NCBI GenBank assembly: GCA_965230565.1
Contig: CBDDLH010000016.1
Span: 1 to 64,000 of the forward strand
Length of the DNA stretch: 64,000 bases
Direction: 5' to 3'
DNA from: BCD1 sp965230565
GTDB lineage: Bacteria > Bacteroidota > Bacteroidia > Chitinophagales > Saprospiraceae
Under the pieces are notes generated by a model, which saw nothing but the letters and a program-made list of their open reading frames with translations, did not search any database and was not told the DNA's origin. Within the stretch, counting starts at the first letter, position 1. Each line of letters starts with the position of its first letter. Shown here piece after piece: positions 45,733 through 54,997 of the stretch. Both the position numbers and the translations under genes were made by a program.

Positions 45733-47190
45733 TTAATGATCTTGAGCATTATAGATTTCAATATTAGAAATCACCGGGCATGCTTTTGCTGAATTGACAT
45801 GGAATCGTACTGCTTCAGCTTTCGTTTCAGGCAGGCGCAAAATGCGTTTGAAACCAATAGTGGTTTCAGAGGCTATTTCCTCCCAGCCCATATCAGTTTT
45901 TGCTTCTACTGTAAATGATTTTACGCGTTGCCCTAAAGGAATGTATTCCTGGACCAGAAACCGGTTAAAGGTAGTAAGACTGTCAAACTCAATGGTAAGG
46001 TCCGCTTCAATGATTCCGTCTGCTGTTGCCCAATAGGTCTCAGGATTGCCATCAACAGCAAAATTGCCTTTATAATCTTTTCCACGTTGATTCGAAGTGG
46101 TGACCTTTTTTCCAAAAGCGAGGTTGTTTGAAAAATCCTCTTTTATCTTGTTTGTAAGTTTTTTAAGTTGCCTGACATCATTCTCGTGAATAATTCCTCT
46201 TGTGTCAACCGGGAAATTGAGTAATAAAGAACTGTTTTGTCCAATAGAATTGTAATAGATGTCGAGTAAGGCATCCAGGGATTTGACCTTGTCATCCTGC
46301 TCCGGATGGTAATACCAACCCGGACGAATGGAGACATCAGCTTCCGCCGGTACCCAATGCGTCCCATTTTCCTGGCCCATGGCGTATTTTGTATGGTAAT
46401 CAGGCATGCCACCGTAGACACTGTCCCGCATCAAATTGGACCATGTGGTAGGATAGGCAAAACCATGTTCATTACCCACCCAGCGAACATCAGGTCCTGC
46501 ATCGCTGAAAATGACAGCATCAGGCTGAAGATCCCTGACGATTTTGTAAGTATTTTTCCAATCGTAATAGGTGAGTTTATCTACCCGTCTCTCCTCATTG
46601 GCGCCACCGTAATATCCGGTTCCTCCATTGGCTCCATCGAACCATACTTCAAAAACATCACCGTAATTCGTAAGCAATTCGGTAAGTTGATTTCGGAAAT
46701 AAGTGATGTATTCGGGTTTGCCGTAATCAGGATGGTTGCGATCCCAGGGTGATAAATAAATTCCCATTTTTAAGCCATATTCCTTACAGGCTTCGGATAG
46801 CTCTCTGATTACATCTCCTTTCCCGCCTTTCCAGGGAGAGTTTTTGACAGAATGTTCCGTATAAGCTGATGGCCATAAGCAAAAGCCGTCATGATGTTTG
46901 GCAGTTAATATGATTCCTTTTAGACCATTTTCTTTACAAACTTTTGCCCATTGTCTGCAATCCAATTCAGTAGGATTAAAGGTGTTTGGATCTTCATCTC
47001 CAAGTCCCCATTCCATATTGGTGAAAGTATTCATGTTGAAATGAACAAAGGCGTAAAACTCCATTTCCTGCCAGGCTAATTGTCGTTCAGATGGAAGGGG
47101 CTGAATGGGTGGGGGAGGAGCAGGTTTTGAACAGCTCATTATCAGGGAAATAGGAAGAAATATCCAAAAATAGGAATACCTGTTTTTCAT
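45733..47190 (-). CDS. alpha-L-fucosidase (GH29) lipoprotein with C-terminal discoidin-like domain
   Basis: 485 residues. A lipoprotein signal ends at Cys20 (LIMSC). The GH29 barrel includes FYAFVHFNMNTFTNMEWG, LTAKHHDGFCLWPS and DVFEVWFDGANGG, whose Asp is the expected nucleophile. The final 130 residues (NLAFGKKVTTSNQRG, FAVDGNPETYWA) resemble an F5/8-type carbohydrate-binding domain. It removes terminal fucose from glycans. It is 21 bp upstream of the GH20 gene on the same strand, and the two probably form one operon for host- or algal-type fucosylated glycans. Confidence 0.92.
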   Translation of the reverse strand: MKNRYSYFWIFLPISLIMSCSKPAPPPPIQPLPSERQLAWQEMEFYAFVHFNMNTFTNMEWGLGDEDPNTFNPTELDCRQWAKVCKENGLKGIILTAKHHDGFCLWPSAYTEHSVKNSPWKGGKGDVIRELSEACKEYGLKMGIYLSPWDRNHPDYGKPEYITYFRNQLTELLTNYGDVFEVWFDGANGGTGYYGGANEERRVDKLTYYDWKNTYKIVRDLQPDAVIFSDAGPDVRWVGNEHGFAYPTTWSNLMRDSVYGGMPDYHTKYAMGQENGTHWVPAEADVSIRPGWYYHPEQDDKVKSLDALLDIYYNSIGQNSSLLLNFPVDTRGIIHENDVRQLKKLTNKIKEDFSNNLAFGKKVTTSNQRGKDYKGNFAVDGNPETYWATADGIIEADLTIEFDSLTTFNRFLVQEYIPLGQRVKSFTVEAKTDMGWEEIASETTIGFKRILRLPETKAEAVRFHVNSAKACPVISNIEIYNAQDH

Positions 47191-47276
47191 AGCAGGATAA
47201 GTTGGTTTTATTTGATGTCAATGTAGGGAAAAAATAGGAAAAGGGCTAATTATTGGAAAGTTTGGGTTATCGTTTT

Positions 47277-47924
47277 TTAGAAGATATTTTCCAATTTAAT
47301 CCCATTAAAATCCGGGATGAATTGCAGTATGTTATCGAAATGTTCAAACTCGTGCACATCATGAGTTGTGGTGACAATAATAGATCGGGCTCCGGCTCTT
47401 TTAGCCGCTTCGGCACCTGTCACACTGTCTTCAAAAATCAGACATTCATTTGGTGCTAATCCCATAGAAGCTGCCGCTTTTTCAAAGATCTCAGGATCGG
47501 GTTTTCCTCTGGTCACACTCTGTGCATCAAAGACACCAGTGAAATAAGATCTCAGATCAAGATTTTCCATTACAAAATTCACATTTTCCCGGGGCGCTGC
47601 CGTGCCAATAGCCATGGGAATATTGGCGGATTTTATGTCCTCCAGGAAAGTTGATAACCCTGGAAGCAGTTTGAGTTCGGGCAAGAAAATCTGTCGGTAG
47701 GCGGCTTCTTTTTCAGCAGAAATAGTTCGTCTTTGTTCTGGTGTGAAACGGTCGCCAAATATCCTTTTCAGGATCTCTTCATTTATGCCATGTATTTTTT
47801 CTTTCACTTCATCCAAAGTCAGTTTTAACCCAATCCCGGCAAGGGTTTTTTGCCAGGCACGGTGGTGAACCATCATATTGTCAATCATCGTGCCATCCAT
47901 ATCGAAAATTATTCCTTTGACCAT
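47277..47924 (-). CDS. HAD-superfamily phosphatase, beta-phosphoglucomutase-like
   Basis: About 215 residues from the ATG at 47924, chosen because MVKGIIFDMDGTMIDNMM is the normal family start; earlier in-frame ATGs at 47945 and 48002 add only hydrophobic or tRNA-adjacent sequence. Motif II is MAIGTAAP, and motif IV is CLIFEDSVTGAEAAKRAGA. The cap domain between them is of the type I alpha-helical kind. It may dephosphorylate or isomerise a sugar phosphate derived from the neighbouring glycosidases and symporter, which is inferred from position. Confidence 0.85.
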   Translation of the reverse strand: MVKGIIFDMDGTMIDNMMVHHRAWQKTLAGIGLKLTLDEVKEKIHGINEEILKRIFGDRFTPEQRRTISAEKEAAYRQIFLPELKLLPGLSTFLEDIKSANIPMAIGTAAPRENVNFVMENLDLRSYFTGVFDAQSVTRGKPDPEIFEKAAASMGLAPNECLIFEDSVTGAEAAKRAGARSIIVTTTHDVHEFEHFDNILQFIPDFNGIKLENIF

Positions 47925-48025
47925 GTTTTTAATGGGAAATTGCATAAATAGTTGATAAATAAGAATGGACAAAGTAACAAAAAAAAGGCTAACACAATTC
48001 AATGTGCTAGCCTTTTTTACTTGAG

Positions 48026-48114
48026 CGGTGAAGGCGGGATTCGAACCCGCGGTACCCCTTTCAGAGTACGCCGGTTTAGCAAACCGGTGGTTTCAGCCAC
48101 TCACCCACTTCACC
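48026..48114 (-). tRNA. tRNA-Ser(GCU)
   Basis: Read on the minus strand, a 7-bp acceptor stem (GGTGAAG with CTTCACC), anticodon stem CCGGT/ACCGG with loop TTGCTAA (anticodon GCT), a long variable arm and the T-arm GGTTCGAAT. The long variable arm is typical of tRNA-Ser. The CCA end is not encoded. Confidence 0.95.
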
Positions 48115-48137
48115 ATGAAAAGTAGCCTTTTCTGTTG

Positions 48138-48212
48138 TCGGGGTAGCAGGATTCGAACCTGCGGCCCCCTGCTCCCAAAGCAGGTGCGCTAACCGGACTG
48201 CGCTATACCCCG
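48138..48212 (-). tRNA. tRNA-Pro(UGG)
   Basis: On the minus strand the acceptor stem pairs CGGGGTA with TACCCCG, the anticodon arm is CTGCTTTGGGAGCAG (anticodon TGG), and the T-arm has GGTTCGAATCC. It lies 23 bp upstream of tRNA-Ser in the same direction; both may be processed from one transcript. Confidence 0.95.
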
Positions 48213-48290
48213 AGTGCTTTTTTTCTTAAAGCGACGCAAAGATAAACGGTTCTTTTTTAAAAGCAAATAGCAATGGCTATTTTTTTTAAA

Positions 48291-49721
48291 TTATTTTTCA
48301 TTTAAGCTAAGCTTGATTTTTTTCTCCAGCTCAGCAACGGTATCCTTCAAAATTGCGTCTGTTTCCATCAGGTCCTGAACGGTTTTGCAGGAGTGGATTA
48401 CGGTACTGTGATCCCTGCCTCCAAAGTTTTCTCCGATAGCCTTTAGCGACTTGCCTGTCAGCTTTTTCGTCAGGAACATGGACAACTGTCGGGCAATGAC
48501 TACCTGGCGCTTTCTGGTCTTGCCCTGGAGCTTCTCAACCGGAACATCAAAGTGGTCAGCCACCAGCTCCTGAATGAATTCAACGGTGATCTCTTTGTTG
48601 ATGTGTTTAACAAAATTCTTGATTACCTCTTTGGTCAGATCTAGGTCAATTTCTCTTCGGTTTAAAGATGATTGTGCAATCAAAGAAACCAATACACCTT
48701 CCAACTCACGGATGTTATTTTTGATGTTGTAACAAATGAATTCCGTAATGTCCTGAGGCAGATCCAAACCCTCTCTGGACATTTTTGCTTCAAAAATGGC
48801 CATCCTCGTTTCCAGGTCGGGAGCCTGCAGGTCGGCAGACAATCCCCATTTGAATCTGGAGATCAGACGTTCCTCCATGCCATTGAGGTCTTTTGGAGGA
48901 CGGTCAGAGGTCAGGATGATCTGTTTGTTGTTTTGGTGTAATTGATTGAAGACGTGGAAAAAGATTTCCTGGGTTTTGGTACGGTTGGCCAAAAACTGAA
49001 TATCATCTACGATCAATACGTCCATCAATTGGTAATAGGTCACCAGATCATTAACTGCGTTGTTTTTGATTGATTGGATGATCTGGTTGGTGAATTTTTC
49101 CGTGGAAACATACAAAATGTTCTTGTCAGGCCATTTTTCCATCACCTCGTTACCAATGGCCTGAGCAAGGTGTGTTTTTCCAAGTCCGACATCTCCGAAA
49201 ATCACCAAAGGGTTAAAAGAAGTGTTGCCAGGATTTTTGGCAATAGCCAATCCTGCCGAACGGGCGAGTCTGTTGCAATCGCCTTCGATGTAATTTTCAA
49301 ACAGATAATTTGGGTTGAGTCTTGGCTCAACTTTTACCTTTTTAATTCCTGGAATAATAAAAGGGTTCTTTATGTTTTCGGTGGCCACCATACCCGGGGT
49401 ATAAGTACTATCCGTTACTTGCCCTGCATTATTGTTCGAGGGTGCTGCTGTGGTGGATACGGAAGCCTTATTGGTAAGGATTTGGTACTCCAGCTTGGCT
49501 TTATTACCTAATTCTTGTCTAATAGATGTTCTCAACAAAGAAACGTAGTGTTCTTCGAGCCATTCATAAAAAAATCGATTAGGAACCTGGATGGTCAAGG
49601 AATTGTCTTCCAGACGTACTGGTTTAATGGGTTCGAACCATGTTTTGAAGCTTCGTCCATTTACGCTCTTTCGTATGTTCTGTAGACACCTATCCCACAC
49701 TGAAGTATGATCAATTACCAT
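48291..49721 (-). CDS. dnaA: chromosomal replication initiator DnaA
   Basis: 476 residues. Domain I opens VWDRCLQNIRKSVNGRSFKTW split here at SVWDRCLQNIRKS, domain III has FGDVGLGKTHLAQAIGN (Walker A) and VLIVDDIQFLANRTKTQE (Walker B), and the C-terminal DNA-binding helix has GGRDHSTVIHSCKT. It binds DnaA boxes at the origin and opens the duplex. It lies downstream of two tRNA genes' opposite side and divergent from the export operon at 50,108. No DnaA box cluster was found by eye in its upstream region. Confidence 0.97.
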   Translation of the reverse strand: MVIDHTSVWDRCLQNIRKSVNGRSFKTWFEPIKPVRLEDNSLTIQVPNRFFYEWLEEHYVSLLRTSIRQELGNKAKLEYQILTNKASVSTTAAPSNNNAGQVTDSTYTPGMVATENIKNPFIIPGIKKVKVEPRLNPNYLFENYIEGDCNRLARSAGLAIAKNPGNTSFNPLVIFGDVGLGKTHLAQAIGNEVMEKWPDKNILYVSTEKFTNQIIQSIKNNAVNDLVTYYQLMDVLIVDDIQFLANRTKTQEIFFHVFNQLHQNNKQIILTSDRPPKDLNGMEERLISRFKWGLSADLQAPDLETRMAIFEAKMSREGLDLPQDITEFICYNIKNNIRELEGVLVSLIAQSSLNRREIDLDLTKEVIKNFVKHINKEITVEFIQELVADHFDVPVEKLQGKTRKRQVVIARQLSMFLTKKLTGKSLKAIGENFGGRDHSTVIHSCKTVQDLMETDAILKDTVAELEKKIKLSLNEK

Positions 49722-50107
49722 GCAGCAGACTTAGTTAAAGGGCCATCGGCCTTAATTAATTAAAAAAAAGTACAATTGTAAAAGTAATAGTATCAGTGAG
49801 TTAGACTCAATAGGGGGAATTCGGACAATTCAATAGAATTGGAATAAGTAAATGTGCTTTACATTTGCTGTAACCAGCATTTTCTTTTGAGTCGGAACAC
49901 AAAGTTGCAACTTTTTTTTGATTTTCAAAGGGCTTTTGGGTTTGTTTTTTATATTTTTTTTTCTTTAATAACTAACCCCCTAAGGTCGAATTGTTTTTGT
50001 TAAAAATTAAAATTTCTGGCTGAAAATTGTTTTCTTTGGTTTTATATATAACCAAGGTTGCTATAAGTAACTTGAAACCCGAAACTTAAATAATTAATCC
50101 AGTTTTT
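49722..50107. other. divergent region between dnaA and the export operon
   Basis: 386 bp, very AT-rich in the right half, with T-runs around 49,910-49,960. No open frame of note. I found no TTATnCACA box, so an origin here is not supported by sight. GGCC-GAT-GGCC (49,741-49,753) is a short palindrome close to dnaA. Promoters for both directions should lie here but no strong motif was found. Confidence 0.5.
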
Positions 50108-51502
50108 ATGAAAATTCGCTCTCGCTACCTATACCTGATAGGAGCTGCTGTTATTCTAATTGCTGCCTATCTCTTTTTTCGTGGAGAACAAGATGAACAA
50201 CTTACGGATGTGCTTACAGAAGTTGAGCAAGGAGAGTTTTATATTTCCGTAACAGGAACCGGTGAACTCAAGGCCAAGAATTCGGTAAAGATTCGTGCTC
50301 CGCAGGGAATGCGCCCGGCAGGAATTTACGAAACGACCATTTCTGACCTCGTTCCTGAGGGTACCATTGTGCAGGAAGGCCAATATGTAGGATCATTAGA
50401 CCGAACCGAAGTTTCCAATAAGATGAGTTCGGTTCAAACGGAGATCGAAAAGATTGAAACTCAGCTTGAGCAGGCAAAAATTGATACAGCCATTGAGCTA
50501 AGAGCTTTGAGAGATCAATTGGTCAATCTCAATTTCAGCAAAAAGGAAAAGGAATTGCTGGTCGAATTGAATAAATATGAAGCTCAATCTGTGGTCAGAC
50601 AAACAGAGCTGGACCTTCAGAAGATCGAGCGTGATTTCGATCAACTTGAGAAAAAGTATGAACTGAAACAGCAACAATCTGATGCCAAGATCAGGGAAAT
50701 TAATGCTTTGTTGAAACAAAACCAGCAAAAGATGCAGAAATTCGTGGAGCTCTCCAACCAATTCTCCATTTCTGCCCCAACTTCCGGAATGGTTATTTAC
50801 GCCAGGACCTGGAGTGGTAAAAAAGAACCCGGTTCCAGGATCTCTGCCTGGGATCCCGTAGTGGCAGAGTTACCCGACCTTACAGATATGATCTCAAAAA
50901 CCTATGTCAATGAGGTGGATATCAGTAAGGTTAAACAAGGGCAGGAGGTCAATATCAAGGTCGATGCCTTTCCGGAGAACAGTTATTCGGGAGTGGTACT
51001 TACTGTAGCAAATATTGGGGAACAGTTGAGAGGATATGATTCTAAAGTGTTTGAGGTTGTTATTCAGATCAACGAATCTGATTCCATTCTCCGCCCTGCC
51101 ATGACCACCAGTAATGAAGTTATTACTGACACCTTCCATAATGTGGTGTATGTTCCGCTTGAGTGCATCCAAACAGACACAGTATCCTATGTTTATGCCA
51201 AAGAAAAGTCTCAAACGGTCAAAAAAGAAGTGGTTACCGGCTTGAGTAATGATAATCAGATCATCATTGAACATGGATTAGCCTCCGGAGATGAAATATT
51301 TTTGAGCATTCCTGAAAACACAAGAGACTTGAAGTTCGTCCCCTTGGATTCTGAAGTAAAAGCAGAGATCCTGAGACAACAGGAAATTGAGAAAAAGGAA
51401 AGGGAGGCCAGGGCTCAGGCTAAAAAGGAAAAAGTTCAAAATATTGCTAAGCCTACCAATACGGGTCAGGGAGGCGGTGATATGATTTTCATTATCGAAT
51501 AA
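50108..51502 (+). CDS. periplasmic adaptor subunit (HlyD/MacA-like)
   Basis: 464 residues. One N-terminal membrane helix (about 7-24), a lipoyl-like half near residues 35-75, a long coiled coil (about 98-220), the second half of the lipoyl domain (about 225-250), a beta-barrel domain with KVKQGQEVNIKVDAFPENSYSG split at VKQGQEVNIKVDAF, and a charged C-terminal tail (about 430-455). It links an inner membrane transporter to a TolC-like channel; both partner genes follow in the same direction (6 and 58 bp apart). Confidence 0.88.
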   Translation: MKIRSRYLYLIGAAVILIAAYLFFRGEQDEQLTDVLTEVEQGEFYISVTGTGELKAKNSVKIRAPQGMRPAGIYETTISDLVPEGTIVQEGQYVGSLDRTEVSNKMSSVQTEIEKIETQLEQAKIDTAIELRALRDQLVNLNFSKKEKELLVELNKYEAQSVVRQTELDLQKIERDFDQLEKKYELKQQQSDAKIREINALLKQNQQKMQKFVELSNQFSISAPTSGMVIYARTWSGKKEPGSRISAWDPVVAELPDLTDMISKTYVNEVDISKVKQGQEVNIKVDAFPENSYSGVVLTVANIGEQLRGYDSKVFEVVIQINESDSILRPAMTTSNEVITDTFHNVVYVPLECIQTDTVSYVYAKEKSQTVKKEVVTGLSNDNQIIIEHGLASGDEIFLSIPENTRDLKFVPLDSEVKAEILRQQEIEKKEREARAQAKKEKVQNIAKPTNTGQGGGDMIFIIE

Positions 51503-51508
51503 TCCGTT

Positions 51509-52831
51509 ATGTGGCAAAAAATATCATTCAATTTATCTCTGGCCTTCGAAAGTGTACTCAGCAATAAACTCAGGTCCGTTCTCACTGCTTTGGGGATCAT
51601 TTTTGGAGTGGGTGCTGTTATTGCGATGTTGGCCATTGGTACTGGTGCCAGGCAATCTATTCTGGACCAGATGAAATTAATCGGAACCAATAATATAGTT
51701 ATCACCTCGGTGACTTCCCAGTCAGACGAAGAAGGAGAAGAGGAAGATAATAATAATGGCGATGAAGAGAAGAAAAACTGGTCTCCGGGGTTGAATCTCA
51801 GTGATGTCGAAGCAATAAGAGAAGTGATGCCAACCGTAGACCTGGTCAGTCCGGAAATAGTTATCCCAACCAGTATTATTCAATCTGCCAGACTGGAAAA
51901 GGCTAAATGTGTGGGTGTGACTAATGATTTTTTTGAATTGAGCAGACTAAGTTTAGAGTCGGGAATATATTTCCATGAGGAACATATGGATTTAGGAAAA
52001 TCCGTATGCATCATTGGAAAAAACATTCAGCTGAAGTTTTTCGGTACAGAGAACCCTCTTGGAAAAATGATCAAGTGTGGTAATACCTGGTTACGGGTCA
52101 TTGGAGTCATCGAAAAACGGAACACCAGTAAATCAAGTCTGAAAAATCTCGGAATCAGGGATTATAACTCTGATGTTTACGTTCCGGTAAAAACTGCACT
52201 TCTGCGTTTTGAAAACCGTGGAAAACTCACAGAGGATAAAATTGGACGAAGAGGCCGGAATGAGACAACTAATGAAAATTATCATCAACTGGATAGAATT
52301 GTTGTCAGGGTGAACGAATCCAATATGATGCAGGCCTCTGCCGAAGTAATTGCCAGATTGCTTACCCGCAGGCATCAGGAGGTGATTGACTTTGAAGTGG
52401 AAGTACCTGAATTGTTATTGGAGCAGGAACAAAAAACTCAGGATATTTTTAACCTGGTTCTTGCTGCCATTGGCGGAATATCCTTATTAGTTGGCGGCAT
52501 TGGTATTATGAACATTATGCTGGCTTCTGTTCTGGAAAGGATCAAGGAAATTGGAGTCCGGAGATCAATGGGAGCGTTAAGGTCAGATATCATCCAGCAG
52601 TTTTTGTTCGAAGCCATTATCATCAGCGTTATTGGAGGAATCTTTGGCGTGATACTTGGCTACTTCGCTTCAAAAGTTATAGCCAATACCGCCGGAATAC
52701 CATCCATCGTTTCCGGATGGTCCATTATTCTGTCTGCCGGTGTGGCTATTGCAGTTGGCTTGATATTTGGAATTTTCCCGGCGAGGAAGGCTGCACAACA
52801 GGATCCGATCAAGGCTTTGCGATCCGATTAA
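51509..52831 (+). CDS. ABC transporter permease, MacB-like, without its own ATPase domain
   Basis: 440 residues. An N-terminal helix with SNKLRSVLTALGIIFGVGAV, a large periplasmic MacB domain (about 45-310) and three C-terminal FtsX-type helices with LLVGGIGIMNIMLASVLER and EIGVRRSMGALRSDI. The loop near 71-88 is strongly acidic (DEEGEEEDNNNGDEEKK). MacB proteins normally begin with an ATPase domain, absent here. The adaptor and TolC-like genes flank it, so the ATPase must come from elsewhere. Confidence 0.88.
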   Translation: MWQKISFNLSLAFESVLSNKLRSVLTALGIIFGVGAVIAMLAIGTGARQSILDQMKLIGTNNIVITSVTSQSDEEGEEEDNNNGDEEKKNWSPGLNLSDVEAIREVMPTVDLVSPEIVIPTSIIQSARLEKAKCVGVTNDFFELSRLSLESGIYFHEEHMDLGKSVCIIGKNIQLKFFGTENPLGKMIKCGNTWLRVIGVIEKRNTSKSSLKNLGIRDYNSDVYVPVKTALLRFENRGKLTEDKIGRRGRNETTNENYHQLDRIVVRVNESNMMQASAEVIARLLTRRHQEVIDFEVEVPELLLEQEQKTQDIFNLVLAAIGGISLLVGGIGIMNIMLASVLERIKEIGVRRSMGALRSDIIQQFLFEAIIISVIGGIFGVILGYFASKVIANTAGIPSIVSGWSIILSAGVAIAVGLIFGIFPARKAAQQDPIKALRSD

Positions 52832-52889
52832 ATCTCTGGTTCGGAGGTTCTAAAGTGACATCAATCCTAAAATTTAGAAATTGCTCAAA

Positions 52890-54362
52890 ATGAAAATAAA
52901 GACACTTTTTTTTATTATAACCCTGGGGTTTTCCACTTTCCTGTCCGGGCAAATTGATACCTTATCACTCGATCTGATGCAAACCATCAATATCGCTCAG
53001 AAGGACGGGATCGATGTGCAGTTTGCCGATGTTTCTTTTCAGAACAATTACTGGCAATACCAGGCTTTTCTGGCCAGATTAAAACCCCAGTTGAACTTCA
53101 GAGGAGAGATACCCAATATCAATCGTAGTATTGAACCGATCATTCTGCCTGACGGAACAGAGGCTTTTATCAACAGATCCCTCATGTCCAATTCGGCACG
53201 TATCAATTTACAGCAGTCTATTCCTTTGACCGGCGGACAGATATTTGCACAAACCGGTTTGAGACGAATTGATCTGTTTTCTGCCAGTGGAAACGGCAAT
53301 ATTTCTTATTTATCAACACCCGTTTCAATTGGATTCGTTCAACCGATTTTCGGGTTTAACGAATTGAAATGGGAAAAAAGAATAGCTCCGCTCCAATATG
53401 AAGAATCCATTAAACAATATTCTGAGGATTTTGAAAAAATAGCTTATGATGCGACAGGGTACTTTTTTGAAGTATTAATCGCCCAGCTAAATCTTGAAGC
53501 AGCTCACCGGGATAAGGAGAATGCAGATAGTCTGTATGTTATTTCAAAAGCAAGATATGACGTTGGGAAAATCGCTGAAACGGAGGTTTTGCAAATGGAG
53601 TTACAAGCCATGCGTGCTGATGCAACGCTTTCCCAAAGTACTTTAAACCTTTCATCCGCAACCGAACGACTCAGAAACTTTATGGGCATTCAACAGGAAG
53701 TAGCATTTAAATTGATACCACCTGAGGAGATTCCGGAGTTTGAGGTTGATGCAACAGCAGCATTGGAACTGGCCAACAGAAACAGGGCAGATGCCCTGGC
53801 TAGACAGCGAAGGATGCTGGAAGCTGAAAGAACTCTTGCTCAGGCCAGAGCAAATACACGACCCAGCTTCGATTTATATGCATCATTTGGTTTGTCTCAG
53901 ACAGCGAACAACCTTGAGGAGGTTTATCAAAAGCCTCTGGACCAGGAGGTGTTTAGCCTTGGATTCGATATACCTATTGCTGACTGGGGTAAGTCAAACG
54001 CAGCGAAACAAATTGCCCGGGCGAATGCGGACCTTGTTCGTCTCCAGGTGCAGCAAGATGCGGTAAACTTTGAAAGAGAGGTCATTGTAAGGGTTCAGCA
54101 GTTCGAACTGGTGAAGGAACAGGTCGGTCTGGCAAAGCGATCCTATGATCTTGCTCAAAGGCGTTTAGATATTTCCAGAAAGCGATACCTGATCGGAAAA
54201 ATCAGCGCTACTGATCTCAACATTGCCATCGATGAGGAAGCGACTTCAAGAAGGTCTTACTACAGCGCATTGAGCAGCTATTGGCTGGCACATTATTATT
54301 TGAGAGGTCTGACACTATATGATTTTGAAAACAATGTTTCTTTGGTAAGAAATAAGGAATAA
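52890..54362 (+). CDS. TolC family outer membrane efflux protein
   Basis: About 490 residues. A TTG three codons earlier was discarded in favour of the ATG at 52890. A signal peptide ends near LSGQ (about residue 22). Two outer membrane efflux repeats follow, with long helices rich in Ala, Glu and Gln (AEVLQMELQAMRADATLSQ region) and the second repeat LAQRRLDISRKRYLIGKIS. It probably forms the exit duct for the MacA/MacB-like pair encoded upstream. The gene converges with the Lrp regulator, 22 bp away. Confidence 0.88.
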   Translation: MKIKTLFFIITLGFSTFLSGQIDTLSLDLMQTINIAQKDGIDVQFADVSFQNNYWQYQAFLARLKPQLNFRGEIPNINRSIEPIILPDGTEAFINRSLMSNSARINLQQSIPLTGGQIFAQTGLRRIDLFSASGNGNISYLSTPVSIGFVQPIFGFNELKWEKRIAPLQYEESIKQYSEDFEKIAYDATGYFFEVLIAQLNLEAAHRDKENADSLYVISKARYDVGKIAETEVLQMELQAMRADATLSQSTLNLSSATERLRNFMGIQQEVAFKLIPPEEIPEFEVDATAALELANRNRADALARQRRMLEAERTLAQARANTRPSFDLYASFGLSQTANNLEEVYQKPLDQEVFSLGFDIPIADWGKSNAAKQIARANADLVRLQVQQDAVNFEREVIVRVQQFELVKEQVGLAKRSYDLAQRRLDISRKRYLIGKISATDLNIAIDEEATSRRSYYSALSSYWLAHYYLRGLTLYDFENNVSLVRNKE

Positions 54363-54384
54363 ACTTAATAGTTCAAAGCTTCTC

Positions 54385-54852
54385 TTAATCTTCAGCTTCT
54401 ATCACATAGGTGTGTTTGATCTCTTTCATAACAAACGAACTTTGAACATTTCCGATATTTTCCAGGCCGGCAAGTTTCCTGGTAATGAAAAGCTGGTAGG
54501 TATCAATGTCCTTGGTATTGACTTTTAACATATAGTCGTAGTGCCCGGCGATATGGTAGCATTCCTGGACTTCCTTCAATTCAGCGATATCCCTTTCAAA
54601 TTTCTCCAGGAAATCCTTTGCATGAACTTTGAGGGATACATTGCAATAAGCAGTGAGTGTTTTACCTAGCGCTTTTTTATCCACCACAGCAATAATTCTT
54701 TTTATAACACCACTCGTTTTCAATTTTTTTATTCTCTCAAAAATGGGGGTGATACTCATTCCCAGTTTGGCGGCAATTTCCTTATTGGTATAGCCTGCAT
54801 TTTCCTGTAATAATTGCAATATTCTTCTATCGGTAGGATCTATGTTTGTCAT
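54385..54852 (-). CDS. Lrp/AsnC family transcriptional regulator
   Basis: 155 residues. The N-terminal helix-turn-helix DPTDRRILQLLQENAGYTN, NKEIAAKLGMSITPIFERI and the C-terminal RAM (ligand-binding) domain with ECYHIAGHYDYMLKV are all present. It probably binds the 145-bp gap shared with the divergent gamma-lyase-type gene. In Pseudomonas an Lrp homologue, MdeR, activates the adjacent methionine gamma-lyase gene, which is a close parallel. Confidence 0.93.
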   Translation of the reverse strand: MTNIDPTDRRILQLLQENAGYTNKEIAAKLGMSITPIFERIKKLKTSGVIKRIIAVVDKKALGKTLTAYCNVSLKVHAKDFLEKFERDIAELKEVQECYHIAGHYDYMLKVNTKDIDTYQLFITRKLAGLENIGNVQSSFVMKEIKHTYVIEAED

Positions 54853-54997
54853 GTAGAATTTTTTTCTTTATCGCGTATTTAAAAATGAAGTTTTAAGTTA
54901 TTTTTTCTTTGATTATATCAAATATAGAAAAATTATCTGCATGTTTTAAAAATGTAGATTTTTAGTTTTAAAATATGTAATTTTAAAGAAAAAAGAT
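54853..54997. promoter_or_regulatory. divergent regulatory region of Lrp-type regulator and gamma-lyase-type gene
   Basis: 145 bp, highly AT-rich. The minus-strand sequence TATATTTG at 54,926-54,919 fits the TAnnTTTG promoter box and lies about 67 bp before the regulator ATG, although no TTG is visible at the usual distance. ATGTAGATTTT and ATGTAATTTT near 54,952 and 54,975 are similar AT-rich units that could be regulator sites. Confidence 0.4.

Noticed and set aside
49722..50107. Replication origin upstream of dnaA
   Set aside because: AT-rich, but no DnaA box cluster was found on either strand by eye, so no oriC is claimed.
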